From Planctomycetota bacterium (GTDB lineage: Bacteria > Planctomycetota > Planctomycetia > Gemmatales > Gemmataceae): 64,000 bases of DNA. The notes under the pieces were generated by a model. It made no database searches. It worked only from the letters and a program-made list of their open reading frames with translations, and was not told the origin of the DNA. Location of the stretch: assembly GCA_016872605.1 (NCBI GenBank), contig VGZI01000005.1, forward strand, positions 27,773 through 91,772. The letters are read 5' to 3'. The position numbers and the translations under genes were made by a program. Within the stretch, counting starts at the first letter, position 1. Every line of letters begins with the position of its first letter. Positions 43,001 through 50,415 of this stretch are shown here, piece after piece.

Positions 43001-43955
43001 GGTAGTCGAGCCGTTCGCCGTCACCTGGCGCGACCACAGCCAAACGTTGCGCGTCGCCACGCTCGAACTCATCACGCAGGATCGCGACTGGGCCAAGCTC
43101 ACCGAGTTCATCAAACGCTATGGCCGCGAATTGTTCCACGCCAAGTTCCTGGCCATGGCGAACATCCGCGGCATCCTCTTGCGCGGCGTCGGAGCGCATC
43201 TGCAAGACCTGCAGGCCGAGCCCGATCCGCTACACCCGCTCAAGCTGCTCGACGAGCTCGATCGCGGCATCCCGCGCGACGAAGCCGAGCGAATCCTGCA
43301 GATCATTCTGCAAACCCTCGTCGAGAACTACGATCATTTGCGCGACTACAACGCCACCACGACGCAGTCGGATTACGGCGACAACCTCCATCGCCTGTTC
43401 GATTACCTTCGCCTCAAGTCGCGCTACGATCGGGCGGCGTGGCTGTTGAAGCCTTTGGGTCTGGTGCACGAGACGCTCGCCCGCCGCGACGCCATCGCCG
43501 CCACGCTGTGGCAAGCACGCGTCGAAGACATCACTCGCGATTCGGCCGAGAAGTACGTCTCCGAGCTTGCCAAGCTGGAAAAGACGCATGGAATTCGCCT
43601 CGCCACCATCCGCGACCGCATCGAGGAACGCTTCGTCCAGCCCCTCGTCCTCGATCGCCTCTGCGCCATGATCGAGCCCGCCCTCGAACAGGCCCCCGCT
43701 TGGCTTGGCAAAACTGAGCCCTCTCCACTCGAAAAGGAACTCGAACCCTTCGCCACCACCCCCAGCGGCGTCGGCCTCGATGTCCCCCCCTGGCTCGTTC
43801 GCCTGCAAAACGAACTCGAACGCGCCCGCATGTCCAAATCCGACCTCGGCAACCTTGCCGAAACCGTCTTCCAGGTCCCCAAAACCGTGGTGACCTTCGA
43901 GAGCCTCATCGCCCAACTCCGCGACTGGGACAAACGGCCACAGGACGAGACGTAG
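40020..43955 (+). CDS. Large hypothetical protein (1311 residues)
   Basis: ATG 40020 follows AGAGG. No signal peptide and no membrane segment; the protein is helix-rich throughout. A very acidic stretch with a run of seven Asp lies at about residues 685-705, dividing N- and C-terminal halves. I recognise no domain. Many segments resemble helical-repeat scaffolds (TPR-like spacing such as YPEAARRQVALIPVASVRIL), but no repeat consensus holds. Codon usage matches the neighbours, so it is not recent foreign DNA. It is flanked by an acetyltransferase gene 690 bases downstream and divergent from a DUF1080 gene. The function is unknown; a cytoplasmic structural or scaffold role is inference. Confidence 0.75.
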   Translation: MTKDDHFVGIDQAVALPALLGYLNFSEGRPDPRFQKNLHDAFAFLLDHGSDKPWDDLCRVLLARLKTLQQTGGAAFADIAQAEAVVQLALGDVLPAYRAHHRDLLAHQSKSDLWQPFFLARVLEAVLAQRGPWSETARIVAGAVKLLNDYVGHRPVAVLENERRGEIYDHERVRPIPLYLRGAGVARGKYHDLVELALKILDKTPESIRLDAYFDSTMLDELTLDPRAYDFGHPADKRPNYCFGEWDPHLIDNQGRYRRFVVRQILIDGLWQRTLRNSSVDRDELLYESAAVLAGTILMASGVCGSGPTTHDSTVTLSTLVPRIAKYREGFYTQLLPTVPGKHGTRLQAEAKLLKQPFGGVRQALNQYLANQRALQLQQRHLALLFADIGYPEAARRQVALIPVASVRILSEMQILLTTGNLSIDQGHLDVAAKNLTIIEEMLKRGIACGALVDPWNILGFSGHYPRFHSVEDSVRDQRIDDLIHIVDQFFNLYGRLLSEGATSGTFKPDKDLAKEMRRLADWWDCFATTTVSDIEHVHGNEATQSAEHVAKSLTRWRERGAGAADLAFWREQLDGFHSAKAFALVVDALLHKQDYRASASLLMTWLSHADQVTLVEGEHSFHQLALRWMLGISLAIAELQTQGEAAKPLLELTVKFFDYIEANADEFWNVPRLDVLGTGTETAPDEPPPPDDDDDDDRESLYGAAYEEMTYQDSTDDDIEGSVMDAAPKRDFDLLYEAERLEKRLQFLSTLGRLWNIATRCLRRVPRELVPRLAHTTSGWLRRAEHNEKELRDLLNVIHEHDVPEPSGAYEAMVEYDRHRSTKERILNQVIATTLDHVLAIGAMRGIREDGALDDGEAWSPVVLSLERALTREDADAARSLLPVFIARFRQEPLLYTPLSHGGHPALILQASLAQMMLRGLVYNLPKQGMIHETYQLLRLARSMEAGQTLAGPRITEYDRLFQLGLQAAVDAVVDAALRENIEPTKLIDSLETVVEPFAVTWRDHSQTLRVATLELITQDRDWAKLTEFIKRYGRELFHAKFLAMANIRGILLRGVGAHLQDLQAEPDPLHPLKLLDELDRGIPRDEAERILQIILQTLVENYDHLRDYNATTTQSDYGDNLHRLFDYLRLKSRYDRAAWLLKPLGLVHETLARRDAIAATLWQARVEDITRDSAEKYVSELAKLEKTHGIRLATIRDRIEERFVQPLVLDRLCAMIEPALEQAPAWLGKTEPSPLEKELEPFATTPSGVGLDVPPWLVRLQNELERARMSKSDLGNLAETVFQVPKTVVTFESLIAQLRDWDKRPQDET

Positions 43956-44644
43956 CCCACGACAGCACGATTGCGGCCAGTCGATTTCATCGCCGTGCAA
44001 CGACATCTTGTAGTGCGACTCCTCGCTACGATCTCGCTTCGGCAAAGTCGTCGCACAGCCACACGCGCATCCCTCTCTGCGAAACGCAACGAATCCGCGT
44101 GCGGCCCCGTAGCGGCAAGCCACTGGCTTGCCGAATCTGCGTGGCGATAATTCGTGCGCCAACCGAGCTGGTGCTTTCATCGCCGGTGCGTCATACGGCC
44201 GATGGGAGCGTTGCAGACCCCAGAGGTGAGGGGTTGCGACACAAGCCTGAAGCCCGAGCGAAGGTCACGACATACTCCTTCGCTTGCGCATCAGGCGTGT
44301 ATCCGCGAGATTAGACCACCGGGTTTCTGAGGCGCCGTAAGCCCACAGAAAAATCGTTAATATGCGCCCTGCTCGCCGATCAGCTTCAGTCTACGCGGCA
44401 TTGCAGCTCCATCGCAACCGGCTGTGGCATCCGCGGTTCAGTTCAGCCAGGTTTTATCCTGCGTGCTCCGCCTTGAAGCCGAAACACGTGGAGTGAGCCC
44501 CTGCACGCGAAGCACGCAGGATAAAATCCTCAACGTTCGGGGCTTGGCTCAGTGTGCCGGCATTCGCGTGAAACAGGCGAGTCTCATTTCCAGCTTAACG
44601 CAGACTGTCTTGACGCTGCCTGGACGCCCCGCTCATCCCACTGA
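43956..44644. other. Gene-free stretch with several inverted repeats
   Basis: About 690 bases between the large orphan and the acetyltransferase gene. It holds a cggcaagcca hairpin (around 44112), a CTTCGCTTGCG repeat unit (around 44240-44310) and a 16-base inverted repeat at 44452-44526. No open frame here has motif or Shine-Dalgarno support. Confidence 0.55.
44452..44526. repeat. Perfect 16-base inverted repeat
   Basis: ttttatcctgcgtgct (44452-44467) and agcacgcaggataaaa (44511-44526) are exact inverted copies 43 bases apart. Unlike the other palindrome families in sequence; it could be a small mobile element remnant. Confidence 0.7.
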
Positions 44645-45193
44645 ATGAAAAATCCCTTCCTCATCGGCGAACGCATTTATGCCCGGGCCATCGAACGCGA
44701 CGATGCTCCCATCGTCCAGGCCTGGCTTAACGACCCCGACATCCGACAGCATCTGCGGCTCTTTCGCCCGATCGATTTGCAGTCGGAAATCGACTTCATC
44801 GACAAGACTCGCAACGATCCGACGACGATCGGCATGCTGCTCGCGCTCCAGGAGGACGATCGCCCGATCGGCGTCATGAGCCTGCGCGACATCGATTCGA
44901 AGAACCACAAGGCCGAGTTCGGCATCTGCAGCGGCGACAAAACTTGTTGGGGCCAAGGGCTCGGCAGCGAAGCCACGCAACTTTTGATCGACTACGGCTT
45001 CGGCACGCTCAACCTCCATCGCTTCTATCTTTGCGTTCATGCGAACAATGAGCGTGCCGTTCGTTGCTATGAAAAGCTGGGGTTTCAGCGCGAAGGCGTG
45101 TTGCGGCATGAACACTATAGCGATGGCCTCTACTGGGACACCATCGTCATGAGCATCCTGCGCGACGAATGGGATTGGCTGAAGAAAAAGTGA
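44645..45193 (+). CDS. GNAT family N-acetyltransferase (RimJ/RimL-like)
   Basis: The product has 182 residues; ATG 44645, without a clear Shine-Dalgarno sequence. GNAT fold: ARAIERDDAPIVQAWLNDP (motif C region), AEFGICSGDKTCWGQGLGSEATQLL (motif A, acetyl-CoA pyrophosphate loop QGLGSEA), LHRFYLCVHANNERAVRCYEKLGFQREG (motif B). Closest to the RimJ/RimL ribosomal-protein and amino-sugar acetyltransferases. The substrate is unknown. Cytoplasmic. Confidence 0.9.
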   Translation: MKNPFLIGERIYARAIERDDAPIVQAWLNDPDIRQHLRLFRPIDLQSEIDFIDKTRNDPTTIGMLLALQEDDRPIGVMSLRDIDSKNHKAEFGICSGDKTCWGQGLGSEATQLLIDYGFGTLNLHRFYLCVHANNERAVRCYEKLGFQREGVLRHEHYSDGLYWDTIVMSILRDEWDWLKKK

Positions 45194-45230
45194 AGCACAT
45201 CGCAGTGACCGCGGCGCATTCGCCCAAATG

Positions 45231-46718
45231 TTATGAACGAACGGAACCGACCGCGATCAGGATCGGGAAATTGCGGTGAGGCAGCTCGAGCGGCGTGACT
45301 TCGTAACGCCAAAGGCCGGGCTCGGCTTTCGGAATCTCGATGATGTACAGGCCTTGATCGACGTGTTCGATGGTTTTGCTGCTGGGCGAGCGCAATGTGA
45401 GTTTCAGGCGAGCGCCGAGGTTTTCGAAGCCGAGCGCGATTTGCAGCCCGCCGCCCTGGTGTTGATACGTTCCCTCGATCTTCATATCCGGATTGACGGC
45501 GGCCGGGCGCATCTCGTGAAGCGAGAAGTGGTACCGGTGCATCAGGTCGCGCAGCCGGGCCTCGCTGCGAGCGTTCACAGTTGCGAAGACGAGAAAATCG
45601 AGCAGTTTTCGGACGATTTCCGAATCGTTCTTGGTGTGATGAAACGACGTGAAGATCACCGTCCCCTTTTGATGGCGGAACTTCACCAGAAGCGGCGCCT
45701 GCACGGCTCGCCCCTGATTGTCGCGATATTCGCTCTTTAGGCACACCGTGACCTTGGCAGGATCGAACGACGCGGGCCGCCAGTCCGGCGCGTCAAAGGA
45801 TAGCGGAATGGTTTTGCGATTGAGGAATGATCGCAAGCCGTCGTCGACGACGCTCGCGTCAACCTTCTGCGGAACGCCGGGGAGAAGCGCAATCTTCATG
45901 CGAAACTCGGGAAAAGCGGCCAAGAGCAGATCGCCGCGCAAGTCGGAGGCGTACAGCGTTCCGCCGTTGGCAACGAACTTTCGCAGAGCGTTTGCCGCCT
46001 GAAAGTCCTGCACGTACATGTCGGCGCACGTGAGGAAAACCACGTCGTGCTTTTTCATCACGTCAAACGAAAACACGTCGGCCTTGCGCAGTTGTGTGAA
46101 GGCGTAGCCGGGACCCATCGTGGTCAGGATGCTGCCGAGATCGTCGTGCATCACCGGCGTGACGGCGAGTCTGAGTTTTTCCGGCTTGCCGTCGGGGAAT
46201 TGCAGCCGGCGCACGGTGAACGGGATACTGCCGTCGTCGATCTTGGCGACTTCGATGGGCATGATCAGCCCGATGCCGCCAGCCGGCTTCTCGACATTCC
46301 AGCGCAAGGGCGACTTGAGCGGCGGGTCCTTGGCGTTCGTTGGGGTCGGCGCTTCCAGAGCTGGGTCCGCAGGCGCGACGGGCGAAATCGAGCGGCGCAG
46401 AACGATGGCGCCGGACCATCCATCGCTTGTATCATCCGGCACCCGTTTTCTGACGGGCGGGTCCTCAGGTCCGCGGTCATCACCTCGTGTGTTTCCGGCC
46501 AATCGCGGCGTTTCCGCGGGTTCACGGCTCGGCAGCAGCCTCGCCCTCCCGTTGTCATTCCAGCGCTCCGTGCGGTCGGCACGGTCCACATGGCGGGCGG
46601 CATCGTTGGGCCGCGTCATGGTCCAGCCGGCAGCAACGATGACGCCGCTGACGACGACAAGGCCGATCAGGATCATCGGCAGCGTCCAAGTCGGCAAATT
46701 AGCGGTCGGTCGGCTCAT
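45231..46718 (-). CDS. Membrane-anchored protein with GATase-like domain
   Basis: The product has 495 residues; start ATG 46718. One membrane helix near the N-terminus (about 12-33). A Pro/Arg/Asp-rich linker (about 34-160) is followed by a class-I-glutamine-amidotransferase-like Rossmann domain (about 195-360): DVVFLTCADMYVQDFQAANALR, VANGGTLYASDLRGDLLL, KGTVIFTSFHHTKN. This resembles the DUF4159 fold without the family's catalytic Cys motif. C-terminal Ig-like beta-sandwich (about 410-495, LGARLKLTLRSPSSKTIEH). Probably exported and anchored. Function unknown. Confidence 0.72.
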   Translation of the reverse strand: MSRPTANLPTWTLPMILIGLVVVSGVIVAAGWTMTRPNDAARHVDRADRTERWNDNGRARLLPSREPAETPRLAGNTRGDDRGPEDPPVRKRVPDDTSDGWSGAIVLRRSISPVAPADPALEAPTPTNAKDPPLKSPLRWNVEKPAGGIGLIMPIEVAKIDDGSIPFTVRRLQFPDGKPEKLRLAVTPVMHDDLGSILTTMGPGYAFTQLRKADVFSFDVMKKHDVVFLTCADMYVQDFQAANALRKFVANGGTLYASDLRGDLLLAAFPEFRMKIALLPGVPQKVDASVVDDGLRSFLNRKTIPLSFDAPDWRPASFDPAKVTVCLKSEYRDNQGRAVQAPLLVKFRHQKGTVIFTSFHHTKNDSEIVRKLLDFLVFATVNARSEARLRDLMHRYHFSLHEMRPAAVNPDMKIEGTYQHQGGGLQIALGFENLGARLKLTLRSPSSKTIEHVDQGLYIIEIPKAEPGLWRYEVTPLELPHRNFPILIAVGSVRS

Positions 46719-46889
46719 GCGAGAATCTCAGCGACGGCGATGCGTGCCGTGTCAGCGGGCGGTTGACTGCGCTCAACCGTCAACGGGCGGCTTACGCCGC
46801 TCGGCTCGCCCATTTAAACATCCGATTGTAACGAGTTCACGAAAGCGCCGGAAAGAGCCCCGGTTACGAAAACGAGGCGCCGCCGACGA

Positions 46890-48617
46890 CTAGCGACGGA
46901 TTGCGCGGGTTACGCGGGAGTTGCTGGCGTGCTGGTAGGACCAAACAACCGCGCCGGTGCGATCGACCTCGACCGCCCCGACGCCGGGATTCATGGACGT
47001 GATCACCGTATTGCCGTTGACAAGGCGCGTGGCCACGATGGGCTGGTCGAACGGAATCTGCCAAACGATTTTGCCTCGGCTATCGTACTCAACGACTTTG
47101 CCTTCACCATGATGCGGAACGAGGACGCGTCCGTTGGGGAGCATGTGGATTCTGCCGCCGAAGAGGCGCATGTTGATGCTGATGGAGAAACTGTGCAATT
47201 CAGTCCCCTTGGAGTCGTAACGGACCACGCGGGCGTCGGTGTGCATGCAGACGATCTCACCGCTCTGCAGCTTCATCGACTTCATGACCTTCTGCTCGCC
47301 GTTGTTGCCCAAGCGGATGTTGACAACGACGTTGTCGTCCTTGTCGTATTCAAGGAACTGGTTGGCGGTGGCGACGAAGGTGTTGCCGTTGGGCAAACGC
47401 TGGGCGGCTTGCGGACCGCCGGACACGCCGCCGTTGATCGTGATCGTGCGCAAGGTCTCGCCACGCGAATTGCGCTCCGTAACCCGATTAGCGTGGTATT
47501 CGGCGACAAGGACCCGGTCTTCGTCCAAGCTCTGCGCATCGAGGGGGAAAGTCAGATTCTTCACTTCGAAGCGAGGCTGATTATCCGGGCCGAGATCGAT
47601 GACTGCGTTCTGATCGAGCAGCACCACCAGCGTCCGGCCCAGCATGCGCGGCGCGTCTTCAAGCTTGGCGAGATCGACTTTGTCGCCATTTTTCTTCCAC
47701 CACTCCTGCCAGGCGGCCTTGCATTTCTCACGCGTTTCCTTGTCGTTGCCCATCGGTTCGACCGGAGGAGGCGCGCTCGTCGCCAATTTCAACAAGAAAT
47801 CCTCGGCCTGCCAGGCGGCGTTGATCGGCAAGTCGCTCAACGTGTCGATGAGCGTCGTCGCCGCGTCGCGCTCCTTGGCGAAGAGCATCGCTCGTGAAAG
47901 GCGATAACGCACCGTCGGATCGGGATCGGTCAGCAGCTTCCGCAAAGCGTCCTTGTGGTCGGCGTAGGCGCTGCGCGCGAGCGCCTCGGCTGCCAGCGCG
48001 CGGCGCACCGGCGCGCGATCGGACAGGGCCGCGAGTAGACTCGGATCGGGCTTGCCCGCCTTGACGCCATGTTTGAGCAAGGCGTAGCGAATCTCGTCAA
48101 TCGTCGCCTCATTGTCGGCGAAGGGCACATAGGCGAGCAGCGTTTCGGTCAGGCCGGCCGCGGGTCGAGCCGTCAGGACACGGACAGCAACAGTCGGTAC
48201 CTCGCGCGGAACGTCCTTTTCGTGAATCGTCTGGAGCGCCCGTTCGATACGGCGCTGCACTTCACCATCGATCGTGACGCCTCCCACCGAACGCAGCACA
48301 TCCAGCGACAACACGCCGCGACCGATCAAGTCAAGCGTGGCTTTCTCGCGGCGGCGGAAATCAGTGGAACCGAGCGTGCGAACCAGTTGTTCGATGGCAG
48401 GGCGTTCATTTTCGGGAAGGACGCGCTTCTTGAAGAACGCCAGCAGCGTGTCGCTCTCCGTAGACAGCTTGTGCCGGCGAAGAATCTCGTCGTCGAGCTT
48501 GTCGATCGTAGGCTCAGTTTTTTTCTCGTCGGCCTGGGCAGCCACGCGCATCGTGCCGGACGCTGACAGGGCCATCATAGCGGCGGCGAACAGCAGGGTT
48601 GCCCAGCATCCTCGCAT
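46890..48617 (-). CDS. HEAT-repeat plus beta-propeller exported protein (paralogue 1)
   Basis: The product has 575 residues; ATG 48617, GAGGAAG upstream. Signal peptide about 1-27 (ending MRVAAQ). Residues about 60-290 are HEAT/armadillo repeats (ERPAIEQLVRTLGSTDFRRR, RRALAAEALARSAYADHKDA). After a linker with WQEWWKKNGDKVDLAKL, residues about 350-570 form propeller blades with the repeated theme of the type AQRLPNGNTFVATANQFLEYD, LPNGRVLVPHHGEGKVVEYD. This half is related to arylsulfotransferase/PQQ-like propellers but lacks their catalytic His. It is the last of three co-directional tandem paralogues, so regulation is probably joint. Confidence 0.85.
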   Translation of the reverse strand: MRGCWATLLFAAAMMALSASGTMRVAAQADEKKTEPTIDKLDDEILRRHKLSTESDTLLAFFKKRVLPENERPAIEQLVRTLGSTDFRRREKATLDLIGRGVLSLDVLRSVGGVTIDGEVQRRIERALQTIHEKDVPREVPTVAVRVLTARPAAGLTETLLAYVPFADNEATIDEIRYALLKHGVKAGKPDPSLLAALSDRAPVRRALAAEALARSAYADHKDALRKLLTDPDPTVRYRLSRAMLFAKERDAATTLIDTLSDLPINAAWQAEDFLLKLATSAPPPVEPMGNDKETREKCKAAWQEWWKKNGDKVDLAKLEDAPRMLGRTLVVLLDQNAVIDLGPDNQPRFEVKNLTFPLDAQSLDEDRVLVAEYHANRVTERNSRGETLRTITINGGVSGGPQAAQRLPNGNTFVATANQFLEYDKDDNVVVNIRLGNNGEQKVMKSMKLQSGEIVCMHTDARVVRYDSKGTELHSFSISINMRLFGGRIHMLPNGRVLVPHHGEGKVVEYDSRGKIVWQIPFDQPIVATRLVNGNTVITSMNPGVGAVEVDRTGAVVWSYQHASNSRVTRAIRR

Positions 48618-48635
48618 GACTCGGTCTTCCTCACC

Positions 48636-48696
48636 GTAGGTCAGGCTTTCTAGCCTGACAGCCTGGGGGAATGTCCGGCTAGAAAGCCTGACCTAC
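48636..48696. repeat. REP-like palindrome between paralogues 1 and 2
   Basis: gtaggtcaggctttctagcctgac (48636-48659) is inverted at 48673-48696 with one mismatch. Same TTTCTAG core as the RAYT-associated palindromes near 38 kb. It touches the stop codon of paralogue 2 (48698). Confidence 0.8.
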
Positions 48697-48697
48697 G

Positions 48698-50368
48698 CTA
48701 GCGTCTTCGAATGCGGATGGGCCGGCCGTCGGGGCGATAGGTCCACACCTCGTGGCCGGCACGATCGAGCTCAATGACGCACGGATCGAGCACGCATGTC
48801 ACCAGCGTGTGGCCATTGGCGAGCCGCGTTGCCGTGCTCGGGCGGTGATTGATCTTCGCTTCCCAGTGGCGGTTGCCGTTCCAGTCGAACTCGACGATCG
48901 TATTGTTGAGGTAAAGCGGCACGAGGACCCGACCGTTGGGCAGAACCTCGACGCTGCCTCCCAAAGGATAGACGGTGCCGCCCATTTGAAAGCTCTTCAG
49001 TTCGCGGCCCTGAGCGTCGAGCAGGATGCAGCGGCTCGCCGACGTCACGACCGCGATGTTGCCGTTGGGCAGGCGTTGAGCGCCGCTGATGCTCGCATTC
49101 ATCGGGAACCACGAAAAGACATCCTTGCCTTCGGCATCGAGAGTCAGCAGCTGGCTTCGGCAAACGATGAAGGTTTGCCCGCCCGGGAGCCGTTGGCAGC
49201 CCACCGGCATCGGCGCCGAGAATTGCCGCAGCACGTTCCCCTTAAAGTCCCGCTCCGTCACCCGGCGATCGAAGTACTCGGCAAGAAGAAGACGATTCGG
49301 TCCGAGAATTTGCACATCGAGGGTGTTGCGCGGGGCATCGAATTCCCAGCGAACGTCGGTGGATTTGCCGGGACCAATCTCGAATACCTTGCCTTTGATC
49401 GGTACGCGCGTGGTCATCGTCACCATGACGTTGAAGCCGAGCTCGGTGCGGGCGAGCTGTTTGCTGAGGTCGATGGTGGCGGCATGTTGTTCCTGCCATT
49501 TCGTCCACGCGGTGCAGACGGCTTGGGCGGTATGTTTGCCCGTGTACGAGACGCTTGGAGATTTCTCGCCGGCCACACGATAGAGAAGATCGAGCGCGCT
49601 CTCGGCTCGCTCCATGGACGGATCGTTGATCGTCTGAACGAGCAGGCCGATGCCGCGACGATCATTCTTCTCGACGAGTGCTTTACCGATCTGGTAGCGG
49701 ACCAGTGGATGGGCGTCGTCCAGCAGCGGCTCGATTTGCTTGCCCACACTGGAACCCAGGTTGCGCAACAAAGCCTCGGCAGCGGCGGCGCGGCGGGCCG
49801 GTTCGGCGTCCTTAAGAGCGGCCACGATTTGCGGCGCCGGCTCTTTGCCGACCATCGCAAGGACGTTGATCGCTTGCTGCACGTCTTGGCGAGCCGATTC
49901 GCTCGGCGCATACGGGACAAATTCGAGCAGCACCGGCAGCGCGGTAGCCGGCTTGTCGCGGGCGATCATTCGCGCCGCTGCCGAAGTGACCTTGATGTCC
50001 GTGTCCACGGAGAACTTCTCCGCTACGCTGCGCAGTCGGCCGATCGTTTCCGCGTCGGCCTTGAAGTCCTGCAGAAGGTTCTCCAGAAGCGGCCGAACGC
50101 GCGGGCCCAGACGCGCCAAGTCGGCAGTCGCCTTGAGCCGATCCGCATAATTGGAGACCTTCAGCTTGGCGACGCTCGATTTGAATCGGGCAATGCCGTC
50201 GGCGGACGGAGTGTGGTCGCGCAAGATATTCAGAAGCTCCGGGCCCTTGGTCGGCAGCTTGTGGTCGCGCAAGACGGCTTCGTCCGCGGCGCGTTCTACG
50301 TCAGGCGTCGGTTGGGCCAGCACCGACGTTGCGTGCAGGCATCCGATTATGGCGATGACGAAACGCAT
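48698..50368 (-). CDS. HEAT-repeat plus beta-propeller exported protein (paralogue 2)
   Basis: The product has 556 residues; ATG 50368, weak GAGAA before it. Signal peptide about 1-18 (ending ATSVLAQ). HEAT-type helices about 55-280; then WTKWQEQHAATIDLSKQL as the domain linker; then propeller blades with LLLAEYFDRRVTERDFKGN, RLPGGQTFIVCRSQLLTLDAE, LPNGRVLVPLYLNNTIVEFDW. Shares with both neighbours the linker Trp motif and the sequence VAEYxxxxVTERxxxG. Tandem duplication is clear. Function unknown. Confidence 0.85.
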   Translation of the reverse strand: MRFVIAIIGCLHATSVLAQPTPDVERAADEAVLRDHKLPTKGPELLNILRDHTPSADGIARFKSSVAKLKVSNYADRLKATADLARLGPRVRPLLENLLQDFKADAETIGRLRSVAEKFSVDTDIKVTSAAARMIARDKPATALPVLLEFVPYAPSESARQDVQQAINVLAMVGKEPAPQIVAALKDAEPARRAAAAEALLRNLGSSVGKQIEPLLDDAHPLVRYQIGKALVEKNDRRGIGLLVQTINDPSMERAESALDLLYRVAGEKSPSVSYTGKHTAQAVCTAWTKWQEQHAATIDLSKQLARTELGFNVMVTMTTRVPIKGKVFEIGPGKSTDVRWEFDAPRNTLDVQILGPNRLLLAEYFDRRVTERDFKGNVLRQFSAPMPVGCQRLPGGQTFIVCRSQLLTLDAEGKDVFSWFPMNASISGAQRLPNGNIAVVTSASRCILLDAQGRELKSFQMGGTVYPLGGSVEVLPNGRVLVPLYLNNTIVEFDWNGNRHWEAKINHRPSTATRLANGHTLVTCVLDPCVIELDRAGHEVWTYRPDGRPIRIRRR

Positions 50369-50386
50369 GCAGAATTCTCACTTATC

Positions 50387-50415
50387 GTAGACCTCACGCT
50401 CCGCGTGAGGTCTAC
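50387..50415. repeat. GTAGACCTCACG palindrome between paralogues 2 and 3
   Basis: gtagacctcacg (50387-50398) is inverted at 50404-50415. The TAG stop of paralogue 3 (50414-50412) is inside the right arm. Related to the in-frame palindrome in priA. Confidence 0.7.
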
